A DNA stretch of 64,000 nucleotides from Shewanella olleyana (GCF_023283825.1 NZ_JAKILD010000013.1:1-64000); one strand, 5' to 3'; shown: positions 20,600-31,282, counted from the first letter of the stretch. Numbers and translations: made by a program. The notes: a model not told the origin generated them from the sequence alone.

Positions 20600-20625
20600 T
20601 AAGGCTTTCTGATAGAAAGCCTTTT
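20600..20625. terminator. Bidirectional terminator between elbB and glpG
   Basis: The hairpin aaggctttct / agaaagcctt has a T-rich flank and separates convergent genes. Confidence 0.8.
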
Positions 20626-20633
20626 AAAATAAG

Positions 20634-21473
20634 CTAACTATTCTTCTGCTTACTATCAAATGCCCCTTGGGCTAACCCAACTAGCAATCCACCAATATGA
20701 GCCCCATTCGCTATAGGCATGCCAAGTAAATCAGTAAAACCGAGCACTAACCAAATGAGCATAAACGTCATGTAGCTATTTGGAATACCGATACCAGATT
20801 CTGGTGCCCGTTGACCCATTATCCAGGTGTAACCAACAACAGCGTATACCACACCAGATAAGCCGCCAAAGTTAGGGCCTGTCATCATGTATTGCACTAG
20901 GCTGGGTAAACTACCTGCCACAAGTAATAGAATAATTAGTGGGCGGGTGCCAAGTTTGGTTTCAATTTTGCCACCTAGATACCACCACCAAAGTAGGTTA
21001 AACAGGAGATGCATTGCAGAGAAATGCATTAAGCTTGGGGTGAATACTCGCCATATTTGGCTAAAGTCGCTGTTTGGTACAGCACCAAAAAATGATAATT
21101 GGCTAAAAACTTGATTAGCAAAACCAAGGTTCATTGCAGCAAAAACGGCGACACACACAAAAAAGGTTATTAAAGTGAGTGGTCCAGCTCCAGTAATGAA
21201 CTGTTGAATAAGCCCTAAAGAAGAGGAACCGTAATCAAGCTTAGTTTGAGTGGAGCCATTATCCCACGAGGCTTCTAAATACTTTTTCTGATATGGATTT
21301 TGTTTGAACTGCTCGAACTCGTATTTAGCTTGTTCTGCTTTAGCTTCATCATTTACGACCAATGACACACCATGCTCTGTTACCACAGGAATACACTCAA
21401 TATCTAACCCTTTAAGGTAATCGATAAATGCTTGTGCTGCGCGTGCATGGGGAAGTTGGCCGATTTCAATCAT
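20634..21473 (-). CDS. glpG: Rhomboid intramembrane serine protease GlpG
   Basis: Cleaves membrane proteins within the bilayer. It has an N-terminal cytoplasmic domain, about six membrane helices, catalytic Ser in GGLSGVVYA (near residue 203) and catalytic His in NGAHIGGL (near 257). The start at 21473 (MIEIGQLPH) overlaps the glpE stop by four bases (ATGA), so the two are translationally coupled. 279 residues, normal for the family. Confidence 0.93.
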   Translation of the reverse strand: MIEIGQLPHARAAQAFIDYLKGLDIECIPVVTEHGVSLVVNDEAKAEQAKYEFEQFKQNPYQKKYLEASWDNGSTQTKLDYGSSSLGLIQQFITGAGPLTLITFFVCVAVFAAMNLGFANQVFSQLSFFGAVPNSDFSQIWRVFTPSLMHFSAMHLLFNLLWWWYLGGKIETKLGTRPLIILLLVAGSLPSLVQYMMTGPNFGGLSGVVYAVVGYTWIMGQRAPESGIGIPNSYMTFMLIWLVLGFTDLLGMPIANGAHIGGLLVGLAQGAFDSKQKNS

Positions 21474-21778
21474 GAGTGTGCAGCGCTCCAAGCAGTAAAG
21501 CCACCATCAAGGCTATAAACGTCATCAAAACCTTGCTCAATCAAGTAACCTGCAGCGCCTTGGCTACTGATCCCGTGGTAACACACCACTACAAGTGGGT
21601 TATCCATGTCTGCTTCAGCCATCACGTGAGCAATATTTTCATTAGTGAGATGAATAGATCCTTCAATATGACCTGCTGCATAACTTGCGGCATCACGAAT
21701 ATCGACGATTTGAACATCATCAGAATCTGCTGTCATATGGATAAGTTCATTGATCGAAAGGTGTTTGAAAGTGCTCAT
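21470..21778 (-). CDS. glpE: Thiosulfate sulfurtransferase GlpE (single-domain rhodanese)
   Basis: Transfers sulfane sulfur from thiosulfate to thiophilic acceptors. The active Cys lies in [14 protein letters not shown] (near residue 65). [19 protein letters not shown] is the rhodanese domain start. 102 residues, cytoplasmic. It is the first gene of a glpE-glpG pair; glpD and glpR are not adjacent. Confidence 0.92.
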   Translation of the reverse strand: MSTFKHLSINELIHMTADSDDVQIVDIRDAASYAAGHIEGSIHLTNENIAHVMAEADMDNPLVVVCYHGISSQGAAGYLIEQGFDDVYSLDGGFTAWSAAHS

Positions 21779-21898
21779 GTGATACCGTTGTCGTTGAAGT
21801 GAGATAAGAGTGATTAACTGAAGTATCTAATAAGGGGCTGCATAGATACAACCCCTTTATTAATACGGTAATTGATTACGGTAATTTTAAAGTAGGGA

Positions 21899-22924
21899 TT
21901 AATCCCAGTTTAAAATCACCTTGCCAGATTGACCTGAACGCATTGCGTCAAAGCCTTGTTGGAAATCATCCACCGAGAAATGGTGAGTGATAATCGGTGA
22001 TAAATCTAGCCCAGACTGGATAAGACTGGCCATTTTGTACCAAGTTTCAAACATCTCGCGACCATAAATGCCTTTTAAGATAAGGCCTTTAAAGATCACT
22101 TTACTCCAATCAATAGCCATCTCGCCGCCAGGAATACCTAACATAGCAATCTTGCCACCATGGTTCATGGTATCTAGCATTGAGTGGAATGCTGAAGGTA
22201 CGCCTGACATTTCTAAACCGACATCAAACCCTTCAGTCATGCCAAGCTCTTTCATGACATCTTTTAAATCTTCTTTAGCCACGTTTACAGCGCGGGTAGC
22301 GCCCATTTTACGTGCTAAATCGAGGCGGTATTCATTCACATCAGTAATGACCACGTGGCGTGCGCCAACATGTTTACAGACGGCAGCAGCCATGATGCCG
22401 ATAGGGCCAGCACCAGTGATTAATACGTCTTCACCAACCACATCAAATGACAATGCGGTATGAACGGCATTACCAAATGGATCAAATACAGAAGCTAAGT
22501 CGTCTGAGATATCATCCGGGATTTTAAAGGCATTGAAAGCTGGAATAACTAAGTATTCAGCAAATGCGCCATCACGGTTAACACCAACACCAGAGGTATT
22601 TCGGCATAAGTGAGTGCGGCCGCCACGACAGTTTCGGCAGTGACCACAGGTAATGTGTCCTTCGCCTGAAACTCTGTCACCGACAGTAAAGCCACGAACC
22701 TCTTGGCCCATATCAACGACTTCACCGACATACTCGTGACCTACAACCATAGGTACAGGAATGGTGTTTTGTGACCATTCATCCCAGTTGTAAATATGAA
22801 CATCAGTGCCACAAATAGCGGTTTTGCGAATTTTAATCAGTAGATCGTTGTGACCCATTTCTGGCTTAGGTGCATCAACCATCCAGATGCCTTCTTCAGG
22901 CTTTAACTTGCTTAATGCTTTCAT
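21899..22924 (-). CDS. tdh: L-threonine 3-dehydrogenase
   Basis: Zinc- and NAD-dependent oxidation of L-threonine to 2-amino-3-ketobutyrate. Catalytic zinc site [13 protein letters not shown] near residue 38, structural zinc loop [15 protein letters not shown], and NAD-binding [11 protein letters not shown]. 341 residues, identical to the E. coli length. Lies ten bases downstream of kbl, so the two threonine-degradation steps are in one operon. Confidence 0.96.
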   Translation of the reverse strand: MKALSKLKPEEGIWMVDAPKPEMGHNDLLIKIRKTAICGTDVHIYNWDEWSQNTIPVPMVVGHEYVGEVVDMGQEVRGFTVGDRVSGEGHITCGHCRNCRGGRTHLCRNTSGVGVNRDGAFAEYLVIPAFNAFKIPDDISDDLASVFDPFGNAVHTALSFDVVGEDVLITGAGPIGIMAAAVCKHVGARHVVITDVNEYRLDLARKMGATRAVNVAKEDLKDVMKELGMTEGFDVGLEMSGVPSAFHSMLDTMNHGGKIAMLGIPGGEMAIDWSKVIFKGLILKGIYGREMFETWYKMASLIQSGLDLSPIITHHFSVDDFQQGFDAMRSGQSGKVILNWD

Positions 22925-22934
22925 TGTTAAGACC

Positions 22935-24128
22935 TTAAATTATGCCCATTTCTTTACCGATACGGGTAAAGGCTTCAATGGCTTTATCAATTTGTGGGCG
23001 AGTATGTGCAGCTGACATTTGGGTACGAATACGCGCTTGACCTTTAGGCACAACAGGGAAAGAGAAGCCAACAACATAGATGTTTTCAGCCAATAGACGG
23101 TTTGAAAAGTCACCTGCTAGTTTTGCATCACCAATCATCACTGGGATAATTGCATGATCAGCACCGGCTAACGTAAAGCCAGCTTTGGTCATTTCTTCAC
23201 GGAAATAACGGCTGTTTTCCCATACCGCTTCACGTAATGCATGACCTGATTTAAGCATTTCAAGTACATGAATTGATGCACTAACGATTGAAGGTGCCAA
23301 TGAATTTGAGAACAAGTAAGGACGAGAGCGCTGACGTAACCAGTCAATGACTTCTTTTTTACCAGAGGTAAACCCGCCTGATGCGCCGCCTAATGCTTTA
23401 CCTAATGTACCGGTAATAATGTCTACACGATCCATGACTTGGCAAAATTCGTGAGTACCACGGCCGTTTTCACCCACAAAACCAACTGCGTGTGAGTCAT
23501 CAACCATGACTAATGCGCCGTATTTATCAGCTAAATCACATACGCCTTGAAGGTTAGCAATAACACCGTCCATTGAGAACACACCGTCAGTGGCAATAAG
23601 AATGTCACGTGCGCCAGCTTCTTTTGCAGCTTTTAACTGAGTTTCAAGCTCGCTCATGTCGTTGTTGGCGTAACGGAAGCGCTTAGCTTTACATAAACGC
23701 ACACCATCAATGATTGAAGCATGGTTTAGAGAGTCAGATACGATAGCATCTTCTGGGCCCAATAAGGTTTCAAAAAGACCTGCGTTGGCATCAAAACAAG
23801 AAGAATACAAAATGGTATCTTCCATGCCTAAAAATTCACTCAGGCTATTTTCTAATTGCTTATGAATATTTTGGGTGCCACAGATAAAACGAACAGAAGC
23901 CATACCAAAGCCGTGGCTGCTTAATCCATTTTTAGCTGCATTAATTAATTCGGGGTGATTTGCTAGACCTAAATAGTTGTTAGCACAGAAGTTAATCACT
24001 TCTTCGCTATTAACGTTAATTGCGGTCTGTTGGGCAGAAGTGATGACGCGTTCACTCTTGTATAAGCCTTCAGCTTTAACATCGACAAGTTGTTGATTTA
24101 TGCGGTCGTAAAATGAGGTAGAGGCCAC
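22935..24128 (-). CDS. kbl: Glycine C-acetyltransferase (2-amino-3-ketobutyrate CoA ligase)
   Basis: PLP enzyme that splits 2-amino-3-ketobutyrate with CoA into glycine and acetyl-CoA. The PLP lysine is in [21 protein letters not shown] is also present. GTG at 24128 is the likely start: aggag lies 7 bases upstream and the resulting 397 residues match E. coli Kbl. A longer in-frame extension exists but lacks support. Operon kbl-tdh. Confidence 0.95.
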   Translation of the reverse strand: MASTSFYDRINQQLVDVKAEGLYKSERVITSAQQTAINVNSEEVINFCANNYLGLANHPELINAAKNGLSSHGFGMASVRFICGTQNIHKQLENSLSEFLGMEDTILYSSCFDANAGLFETLLGPEDAIVSDSLNHASIIDGVRLCKAKRFRYANNDMSELETQLKAAKEAGARDILIATDGVFSMDGVIANLQGVCDLADKYGALVMVDDSHAVGFVGENGRGTHEFCQVMDRVDIITGTLGKALGGASGGFTSGKKEVIDWLRQRSRPYLFSNSLAPSIVSASIHVLEMLKSGHALREAVWENSRYFREEMTKAGFTLAGADHAIIPVMIGDAKLAGDFSNRLLAENIYVVGFSFPVVPKGQARIRTQMSAAHTRPQIDKAIEAFTRIGKEMGII

Positions 24129-24338
24129 CTGATTTCTCCTAAATATAGTTTTAATATGGAAATCGCTTGGCGGCATTCTAACCTTAATTTTACTGGCTCT
24201 ACAGTGTTTTTTTTAACCTGAATAGCGACATAAAAATGATTAGGGCTAGGTGTGTTTTCACATTAGATATACTAATCAATAACAAGCAAGAGCGAATTGC
24301 TGATTAATGAAAGGCTTACTATGTTAATAAAACAGTAA

Positions 24339-24382
24339 GCCGCCTTTTTATTGGTTTATTTTAGTCATAAAAAGGCGGTTTG
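24339..24382 (-). terminator. Hairpin between the TetR gene and kbl-tdh
   Basis: A long inverted repeat (aagccgcctttttat / ataaaaaggcggttt) lies just downstream of the TetR-family gene and probably ends its transcript. The rest of the 280-base gap shows no gene. Confidence 0.65.
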
Positions 24383-24404
24383 TAAGTGTGGCGAGAGAAC
24401 AAGT

Positions 24405-25061
24405 TTATGCCGCTGCATCACGCTCTTGAGAGGCAACATCAAGGTAATGTTGTTCGAGGCGAGTAAAAGTGGCTTCTGAACCTGGGGTGGAATAGGCTTT
24501 AAATATCATTAACACACGCAGTAAACCTTCATAAAGCGTGGCTTTAGTGATGGTTGAGGTGCTTGATTGGGTTAATTGGTAACTTATCCAAAAACTCACC
24601 ATCATTTTAATGGTGTCAGCTAACGCGGTGACCTTGCAATCTTCAATTTCAAGGAACCCATCACTGATAAGCTTGCGAAGTACATGGCTTGAACGATTGA
24701 GCACCTGCTCTTGTGCCGTTAGGTAACGAGTTTTTAATGCTTCATCACGGCTGAGAATATCGGCAAGATTGGCATACATAAAGCGGAACTGCCAAAGGGT
24801 GTAAAACATAGCATCGAAATAGCCCATTAATAAATCAATATCAACACTCGTATCTTCGTATGGCTTAAAGCCTGATTCTAAGTGACTTTCATATAATGAG
24901 AAAATTGAATTGATAATATCTTCTTTATTACGGAAGTGATAATAAAGGTTGCCTGGACTGATATCGAGGTGGGCTGCAATATGATTGGTGGTGATATTAC
25001 GTTCACCATGTTCATTAAAGAGTTCAAGACTGGCAAAAACAATTTTATCGCGGGTTTTCAT
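24405..25061 (-). CDS. TetR/AcrR-family transcriptional regulator
   Basis: A 218-residue repressor-type protein. The N-terminal TetR helix-turn-helix is clear (NHIAAHLDISPGNLYYHFRNKEDI, residues about 26-49). The C-terminal ligand domain is not recognised. ATG 25061 (MKTRDKI) is preferred over a TTG six codons upstream. It is divergent from waaA across 220 bases that hold a palindrome (25206-25223), a possible operator. Ligand unknown. Confidence 0.85.
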   Translation of the reverse strand: MKTRDKIVFASLELFNEHGERNITTNHIAAHLDISPGNLYYHFRNKEDIINSIFSLYESHLESGFKPYEDTSVDIDLLMGYFDAMFYTLWQFRFMYANLADILSRDEALKTRYLTAQEQVLNRSSHVLRKLISDGFLEIEDCKVTALADTIKMMVSFWISYQLTQSSTSTITKATLYEGLLRVLMIFKAYSTPGSEATFTRLEQHYLDVASQERDAAA

Positions 25062-25205
25062 ATCGGTTCCAATTATCAATTGCTAATAAAAGAGTCTTGA
25101 TGACTCAAAATCTGGTCAGTTCAGCCTGCAGGTAATCATTGCACGTGTTCATTCATATTTTACAAATAAGCAAAAGGTACCTTTGCTACATGATTATGTG
25201 GAATG

Positions 25206-25223
25206 ATCACACATTTATGTGAT
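25206..25223. promoter_or_regulatory. Palindrome between the TetR gene and waaA
   Basis: ATCACAcatttaTGTGAT is a perfect 6-6-6 inverted repeat in the divergent promoter region. It could be an operator for the adjacent TetR regulator. It has the opposite polarity to a CRP site. Confidence 0.4.
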
Positions 25224-25281
25224 TTGGGTTTATGTTAGCATTGTGTTTATCTGACAAGCAAAATTGATTAAGACTCTTTAA

Positions 25282-26565
25282 ATGACTCGTGGCCTATATT
25301 CTTTATTACTTTATGTTCTTTCTCCTTTAGTGGTGATGTATTTTGCTTTTCGTAGCATTAAAAGCCCTGCATATCGCCTGCGTTGGGGAGAGCGATTTGG
25401 CTTAACGTCGTTATCGAGTTCTGATGTGTTAATCCATAGTGTGTCTATGGGAGAAACCTTAGCTGCTATCCCATTAATTAAGGCATTAATGGCGCAGCAT
25501 CCCCAGATGAGATTCACCATCACGACCACTAGTCCAACTGGTTCTGATGAAGTTATTAAAGCATTTAAGTCTGAGCTCGGAAATCGAGTGCAGCATTGTT
25601 ATCTTCCGCTGGATTTTAGTGTATGTGTGAAGCGTTTTTTGGCGCAAGTTCAGCCTAAACTGTGCATTATCATGGAAACTGAACTATGGCCGAATTTAAT
25701 TCACTTCACTAAAAAGCAAAGCTGTCGATTGATATTGGCTAATGCGCGCCTATCAGAGAAGTCGGCTGAGAAATATTTAAAACAAATCAAAATCAGTCAA
25801 CCTATGCTTGCATCAATAGATGCTATTGCGGTGCAAACACAGGCTGAAGCACTAAGGTTTGAATCTTTGGGTGTGACTCCTTCTGTGCTGAAAGTTTGCG
25901 GCAGTTTAAAGTTTGATTTAGACATTGATGAAAGCAAGCAACTTCAAGCGCAAGCCTTACGTCAACAGTGGGGGCGCGTTTCATCCCCAGTATGGGTTGC
26001 GGGAAGTGTTCACCCTGGTGAGTTTGAAATCATGCTTCAAGCGCATCAGCAGCTGTTAAAGCATTATCCTGATGCGTTGTTAATTATGGCGCCGAGACAC
26101 CCAGAGCAATTTAATGTAGCGGCTTTAGCCACAACTCAGAAAGGCTTAACCTTGGCAAGACGCAGCATGAATGAAACGGTTAATTCAGATGTGAATGTCT
26201 TGCTGGGCGATACTATGGGTGAGTTGTTAATGCTGTATGGTACCGCCGATTTTGCGTTTATTGGCGGCACCTTGATAGAAAATGGCGGCCATAATCCACT
26301 TGAGCCAGCCGCAATGGGATTACCTGTTAGCGTTGGGCCAAACCATTGGAACTTTGCTGAAATCACTGCTTTATTGCAGCAAGCTGGTGGACTAAAGGTA
26401 GTTCAAGACAAAAATGCTTTAGTTGAACATTTATTGGACCTGTTTACCGATAAAGTAAAACACGACACTGCAGCTAACGCTTGTTTAGCGGTGGTTAGCC
26501 AGAACCGTGGAGCATTAGCTAAGCAACTTCAGGTTGTCGAACCCTACTTGCCGCTTAGCGAATAA
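25282..26565 (+). CDS. waaA: 3-deoxy-D-manno-octulosonic acid (Kdo) transferase
   Basis: Adds Kdo to lipid A precursor at the inner membrane, the first step of the LPS core. The N-terminal membrane segment (LYSLLLYVLSPLVVMYFAF) and RWGERFGL are typical, as are SVHPGEFE and FIGGTLIENGGHNPLEPAAMGLPV. 427 residues, normal length. Next to kdkA, which suggests that a single Kdo is added and then phosphorylated. Confidence 0.95.
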   Translation: MTRGLYSLLLYVLSPLVVMYFAFRSIKSPAYRLRWGERFGLTSLSSSDVLIHSVSMGETLAAIPLIKALMAQHPQMRFTITTTSPTGSDEVIKAFKSELGNRVQHCYLPLDFSVCVKRFLAQVQPKLCIIMETELWPNLIHFTKKQSCRLILANARLSEKSAEKYLKQIKISQPMLASIDAIAVQTQAEALRFESLGVTPSVLKVCGSLKFDLDIDESKQLQAQALRQQWGRVSSPVWVAGSVHPGEFEIMLQAHQQLLKHYPDALLIMAPRHPEQFNVAALATTQKGLTLARRSMNETVNSDVNVLLGDTMGELLMLYGTADFAFIGGTLIENGGHNPLEPAAMGLPVSVGPNHWNFAEITALLQQAGGLKVVQDKNALVEHLLDLFTDKVKHDTAANACLAVVSQNRGALAKQLQVVEPYLPLSE

Positions 26566-26612
26566 ATAAAACTTGATACAATTAATCACTTGTAGAGTTT
26601 AGAGTTGTAGAA

Positions 26613-27335
26613 TTAAGAATTTTGGCTCATAAACTGGTTGTAGCCTGATAAAAGTTGCTGCCAGTTTTCTTGCTCAAATTGTAATGCAGGTAATTTGGTT
26701 TTCTCTTTATTAAACGAGCGCAATAATCGGCTTAAGTTGGCTTGTTGCCACGTTGAATTCGGCGCTTTAAGTTCACCCCTATCAAAATCAATCAGATAAA
26801 ACTGCTGGTTAGCGAATAAGATATTCTTGGCATTCAAATCAGCATGGTAAACACCGCGAACATGGAATTGAGCAATGGTTTTACCCAGTTGCTGCCACTG
26901 CTCCTTTGTTAGCTGTGACTTTGTCAGCAACGCGACTAAATCATCCGCACCGTTAACCAATTCAATTAATAAGTCAGCACGGTACCAAATACCAAATCGC
27001 TCAATATTGGCGGCAATGGGTCTTGGTACTGGGAAGCCTTCTTGATGAAGGGTGTTTAAAATAACAAGTTCACCCATGGCGCGGGTGCGATTAAAACCTG
27101 TAAAGACATAAGCATCTTTACTGAACTTTTCCATTAAGCCACCACGCCAATAATGTCTTAATACCCATTGTTGGGTTTTGTACTCAACAAACCAGGTGGT
27201 ATAGCGGCCTTTAGACTGACCAATAATGGCGTCACTAGTTTGCCAATACTCAGGAGTGAAGTTTGCAAGTGTAAGGCCTTTAGCGAGATCATCGCACCAA
27301 GCGATAATACCTTTTGGGGTTGATTTTATTTGCAT
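26613..27335 (-). CDS. kdkA: 3-deoxy-D-manno-octulosonic acid kinase
   Basis: Phosphorylates the first Kdo of the LPS inner core at the 4-OH. Kinase-like fold: catalytic loop GVYHADLNAKNILF and metal-binding LIDFDRGEL. 240 residues, typical. It converges with waaA and is divergent from the GT9 gene with only a few bases between. Confidence 0.92.
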   Translation of the reverse strand: MQIKSTPKGIIAWCDDLAKGLTLANFTPEYWQTSDAIIGQSKGRYTTWFVEYKTQQWVLRHYWRGGLMEKFSKDAYVFTGFNRTRAMGELVILNTLHQEGFPVPRPIAANIERFGIWYRADLLIELVNGADDLVALLTKSQLTKEQWQQLGKTIAQFHVRGVYHADLNAKNILFANQQFYLIDFDRGELKAPNSTWQQANLSRLLRSFNKEKTKLPALQFEQENWQQLLSGYNQFMSQNS

Positions 27336-27427
27336 AAGTGGATTACAAAGCTTTGATTTGTCGGTGGCTATATCGTTTATTCTACATTAAGATCGAACTC
27401 TTGTACTTACTCTGGTTAATTGCGCCC

Positions 27428-28456
27428 ATGAAAGATGACTATGCATCAATGACATCCCTATGTTTACTTCGACTATCCGCTATTGGCGATGTTTGTCATG
27501 CCGTTGCAATGGTGCAAGCGATTCAAAAACAATATCCTCAATTAAAGATCACCTGGGTGATTGGTAAAGTCGAATATCAACTACTCAAGCACCTTCCTGG
27601 GGTTGAGTTTGTTATCTTTGATAAATCTCAGGGATGGCGAAGTTATTTGGTGCTTAAAAAAGCATTAGCTGGTCAACGTTTTGATGTGCTCTTACACATG
27701 CAAGTGGCGCTTAGAGCGACCATTGCATCGTTAATGATTTCTGCAAAAGTGCGTATTGGTTTTGATAAAGCCCGTGCTAAAGAAGGCCAGTGGTTAGTGA
27801 CTAATGCTGCTGTTGAGCCACTTGCAACTCCTCACGTTTTAGAAGGCTTTATGGGGTTCGCAAAAGCCATAGGCGTTGAAGATCTTACACCTCGTTGGAA
27901 TATTCCTGTCCCAGCTGCGGATACTCAGTTTGCTAATGACTTGATTGGCAAAGATGAACAAGTTGTCGTGATTTGTCCTGCAGCCAGTAAAGCTGAGCGC
28001 AATTGGTTACCAGAAAGATATGCTGCAGTTGCTGATTACGCAGTATCTCAAGGGTATCGAGTGTTGCTTTGTGGTGGGCCTAGTCAGCTTGAGGTCGATT
28101 TGGCAGCCAACATTATTAAACATAGTCACAACCATATCGATAATATGATCGGTAAAACTAGCTTAACGCAATTACTGGCATTACTGAAAAGAGCCAGTGT
28201 TGTAATTGCGCCAGATACTGGCCCTGCACACATGGCAGTGACTCAAGGGACGCCTGTTATTGGGTTATACGCTCATTCAAATCCAGGAAGAACGGGACCC
28301 TATACGTCGCTTGGTAATGTTGTCAGTGTTTATAATGAAGTGATACACGAGCAGAAAAGTGCACCAATAAAATGGGGGGATCGGGCTAAGGGTACTCATT
28401 TAATGGAAAGAATTCAGGTTGAAAGAGTGATTAAAAAATTTGATAAAATTACCTAA
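27428..28456 (+). CDS. Glycosyltransferase family 9 (LPS heptosyltransferase-like)
   Basis: A soluble or peripheral GT9 enzyme. SLCLLRLSAIGDVCHAVAMV at the N-terminus and APDTGPAHMAVTQGTPVIGLYA at the C-terminal nucleotide site are family signatures. In an LPS core cluster this most likely transfers heptose to Kdo, but the exact position is not readable. Start uncertain: ATG 27428 is chosen; ATG 27449 (MTSLCLLRL) gives the most family-like N-terminus and a GTG at 27338 would run into the kdkA start. Confidence 0.85.
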   Translation: MKDDYASMTSLCLLRLSAIGDVCHAVAMVQAIQKQYPQLKITWVIGKVEYQLLKHLPGVEFVIFDKSQGWRSYLVLKKALAGQRFDVLLHMQVALRATIASLMISAKVRIGFDKARAKEGQWLVTNAAVEPLATPHVLEGFMGFAKAIGVEDLTPRWNIPVPAADTQFANDLIGKDEQVVVICPAASKAERNWLPERYAAVADYAVSQGYRVLLCGGPSQLEVDLAANIIKHSHNHIDNMIGKTSLTQLLALLKRASVVIAPDTGPAHMAVTQGTPVIGLYAHSNPGRTGPYTSLGNVVSVYNEVIHEQKSAPIKWGDRAKGTHLMERIQVERVIKKFDKIT

Positions 28457-28711
28457 CCACACTCTCAACTTTATTATTTACTAGAATTCGTTGAAGTACT
28501 ATCTTTTGTGGTGATGTTTGCTGCAAAATATTTGTTGTTACAGCTTATGATAAGCTTAATCTTGTTATTGGAAGATAAGAAGCAGATCTTGATACCAACC
28601 TCTAATTAGGCGGTATAAATATCTATATCACTTCTGTTAATCACTATTGTTTAGATTGGCTCAGTGCATTATAGCCCTATTAAAATTAAAGGTTTATTTG
28701 GAGGCGTTTTC

Positions 28712-29779
28712 TTGGTTTTAAAGAATAAAAGATATCTATTATACATTGCGCAAAATTACTCTTATGCGATGTTAAGGCCACTACAAACCGCTATACTGAG
28801 GCGAGGTGATGAAGTATGTTGGTTTTTAGATGGAAGTGAAGTTGATCCGTCATTCTTAAAACCGACAGAGCAACGACTCTTATCAATTGATGATGTTCGC
28901 CGCTGGAAACCTGATGCAGTTATGGTGCCTGGTAATGTGGTACCTAGTTTTATTCCTGGTATTAAAGTCGGTATATTTCATGGTTTTAATGCTGGGAAAG
29001 TGAACCGTCGAGGTCGGGAAGATCATTTTGAAATTCGAAATTGTTTTGATCTTTATTGCTGCCAGGGTCCTGCTACGACTTTGCCTTTTATTAGATTAGC
29101 TGAAAAGTTTGGTACTTTTAAGGTCGCAGAAACGGGCTGGCCCACCTTAGACCCTTTGTACAAGAATGACCTTGAACAGCCTTACAATATTGAAGGTGAT
29201 AATAGGCCTGTTGTGCTGTTCTGCTCGACCTTTTCTCGCAGTTTATCTTGTGCTTCTGTGGTTTTTGAGAAAGTTAAAGCGTTAGCTGAGCAAGGTGACT
29301 GGCGTTGGTTAGTACAATTTCATCCAAAAATGAAAAAAGAGATTGTTGATAAATACAAAGAACTAAATAGTTCAAACCTGACATTTGTTGAGACTGATAA
29401 TGTGTTGCCATTGTTAAAAGCCGCAGATGTTATGCTTTGCGACACATCCTCAATACTGATTATGTTTTTATTACAAGGCAAACCGGTTGTAACTTTTAAT
29501 AACAAGTCCCAGAGTTCGCATTTAGTAAATGTCACACAGTTAGAAGGTATCAGACCTGCTTTAGAGAGAGCGCTAACTCGTCCTCCAGAATTGATGAAAG
29601 ATATCGAGCAATATTGTGAGTATATTCATCCGTTTCGAGATGGCTTATCGAGTGAACGAGTTTTAGATTCGGTAGAGGGGTTGATTGAATCAGGTACTAA
29701 AGACCTTAAACCCAAACCCGCGAATTTATTACGACATTTAAAAATGCGTAAAAGGCTAGGCTATTGGAGGTTCGGTTAG
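28712..29779 (+). CDS. CDP-glycerol glycerophosphotransferase-like protein
   Basis: About 355 residues resembling the CDP-glycerol:glycerophosphate glycerophosphotransferase (TagB/TagF) fold. Seen are VGIFHGFNAGK, QFHPKMKKE and ADVMLCDTSSILIMFLLQGKPVV. In Gram-negative LPS clusters such proteins may add glycerophosphate or a sugar to the core; the acceptor is unknown. TTG 28712 is preferred as start because ggagg lies 7 bases upstream; a GTG 16 codons earlier has no ribosome site. Confidence 0.75.
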   Translation: MVLKNKRYLLYIAQNYSYAMLRPLQTAILRRGDEVCWFLDGSEVDPSFLKPTEQRLLSIDDVRRWKPDAVMVPGNVVPSFIPGIKVGIFHGFNAGKVNRRGREDHFEIRNCFDLYCCQGPATTLPFIRLAEKFGTFKVAETGWPTLDPLYKNDLEQPYNIEGDNRPVVLFCSTFSRSLSCASVVFEKVKALAEQGDWRWLVQFHPKMKKEIVDKYKELNSSNLTFVETDNVLPLLKAADVMLCDTSSILIMFLLQGKPVVTFNNKSQSSHLVNVTQLEGIRPALERALTRPPELMKDIEQYCEYIHPFRDGLSSERVLDSVEGLIESGTKDLKPKPANLLRHLKMRKRLGYWRFG

Positions 29780-29858
29780 TGAATATTTTATAGCAAAACA
29801 TTGGTTTATGTATAATGTAAAAAACTGTTGTCAATATTTGCATGCTACTATTTTACAT

Positions 29859-30620
29859 TTACTTCTTATGCTGATTATTTTGATGTTGTTCATATAATTT
29901 CGCTTCTTTAGAAAAAGCATAGTAAGAACGTAATACTGCTAAAATAAACCCTCTAGTACCTGAAAAAAACTTACGTTGTAAAAAATAATCTTTGAAGAAA
30001 AATAAAGGAAAAACAAAGATTAGCTTAAGGAGTGAGTATTGTTTATTCTTAGAGAATTTTTCTTCAGCTTTGAGAGTTGAATATAGGTTACTTTTGTTAG
30101 TAATTGTAGAGATACTATCATAGCCATAGTGGTCAAATGATTCGTTAATGAATATCTCTTTACCTATGACATTAGCGCTTTCATGAACTAACTGTGAAGA
30201 GTCAAATGAAGCTTTAGACTTGCGATAAAAGCGATGATTATTTGCTTTTTTACTCAAGGTGGACAATCTTTTGTTGATAAAAATATCATTGCGCCACATC
30301 CGCACCGAGTCGACTTTATTTTCATTCATTATTTTCTCAAAAGCGCTAAGAAGGCTAGGATTGACAACTTCGTCACCGTCTAAGTTTAGTACCCATTCAT
30401 TACTGCATAATGTCATAGCATACTGCTTTTGTTTTGCGTACCCTTGCCAGTCATGTTGAAATATTTTAGCACCAAATTTGGTAGCGATTTCTAAAGTTTT
30501 ATCAGTGCTGCCAGAATCAACAATAATTATCTCATCAACACAAGCGACACTTTTCAAGGTCTTTGCTAAATGTAGTTGCTCATTTTTAGTAATAATAAAT
30601 ACACTGATTGGTAATTTCAT
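29859..30620 (-). CDS. Glycosyltransferase family 2 (WaaE/KdtX-like)
   Basis: A 253-residue GT2 enzyme with SVFIITKNEQLHLAKTL, IIIVDSGSTDKTLEIA and the metal site NLDGDEVV. The start and motif order match WaaE/KdtX-type LPS core beta-glucosyltransferases that modify the inner-core heptose. The exact sugar is inferred. A run of eight Cs lies 20 bases upstream of the start on its coding strand. Confidence 0.8.
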   Translation of the reverse strand: MKLPISVFIITKNEQLHLAKTLKSVACVDEIIIVDSGSTDKTLEIATKFGAKIFQHDWQGYAKQKQYAMTLCSNEWVLNLDGDEVVNPSLLSAFEKIMNENKVDSVRMWRNDIFINKRLSTLSKKANNHRFYRKSKASFDSSQLVHESANVIGKEIFINESFDHYGYDSISTITNKSNLYSTLKAEEKFSKNKQYSLLKLIFVFPLFFFKDYFLQRKFFSGTRGFILAVLRSYYAFSKEAKLYEQHQNNQHKK

Positions 30621-30639
30621 CTTAGGCCATTGCTCTTGA

Positions 30640-30647
30640 GGGGGGGG
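30640..30647. repeat. Homopolymeric G8 tract upstream of a glycosyltransferase
   Basis: Eight consecutive Gs (Cs on the gene's strand) lie 20-27 bases before the start codon of the GT2 gene at 30620. Such tracts can slip. From here to 31108 the sequence is A+T-rich with only short frames; I recognise no gene. Confidence 0.5.
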
Positions 30648-31108
30648 TGTCTTGATCTTGAGATAGTAGACTCATTAATATACCAGAGTTTGTGATTATA
30701 TGCATGAAAACTATCACTTATTGACTTAAATTATTGTTAAATATGAACAATTTAAATCGTGCTTGAGTGGTTTGTCGTGCGCATTTAAAAAGTAGAACAG
30801 TTGGCAATAAGTGTGTTTTGAAATAATCTTGCCTTATCCTTACCTAGTTATAAAATATTCATTTTTTATGGGGTTGCCAGTAATTCTTATTGCTTGCTAT
30901 ATGACTAATATTCGTAAAGATATTCCTGTTGCTACTTGCTGGATGGAGTGATAGTGATGTGAATGAATACGTACATCTAGCCTATAAACCATAATTGAAA
31001 GCTACTTTAACAAGAGTAAAACATGAATTCATTGGCCTTCACCAAAATAAAAGGTAAAATTGAAGGGGTAGAGAATTAAAGGTGCTGCTTTCCTAAATTT
31101 AGTGAATT

Positions 31109-31282
31109 ATGTATCCAATGAAATTTAAACCTCACTATATGAAAAAATTGAAGATCATATCTAATAAGCCACCCAAAAGTTACAGCTACTTGTATGTAAA
31201 CATGAAATTACAGTGTAAGGGTACTAACTTGGCAGATCCTTCTATCCTGTTAAATAAATTTGGTGTTACCAAACGAAATTAA
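31109..31282 (+). CDS. Possible 57-residue small ORF before the GT25 gene
   Basis: An ATG-initiated frame of 58 codons ends eight bases before the GT25 start. It is rich in Lys and Asn (MYPMKFKPHYMKKLKIIS at its start) and matches nothing I recognise. No good ribosome site is visible. It may be a remnant of a decayed gene in the 670-base gap 30621-31290, or not a gene. Confidence 0.25.
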   Translation: MYPMKFKPHYMKKLKIISNKPPKSYSYLYVNMKLQCKGTNLADPSILLNKFGVTKRN

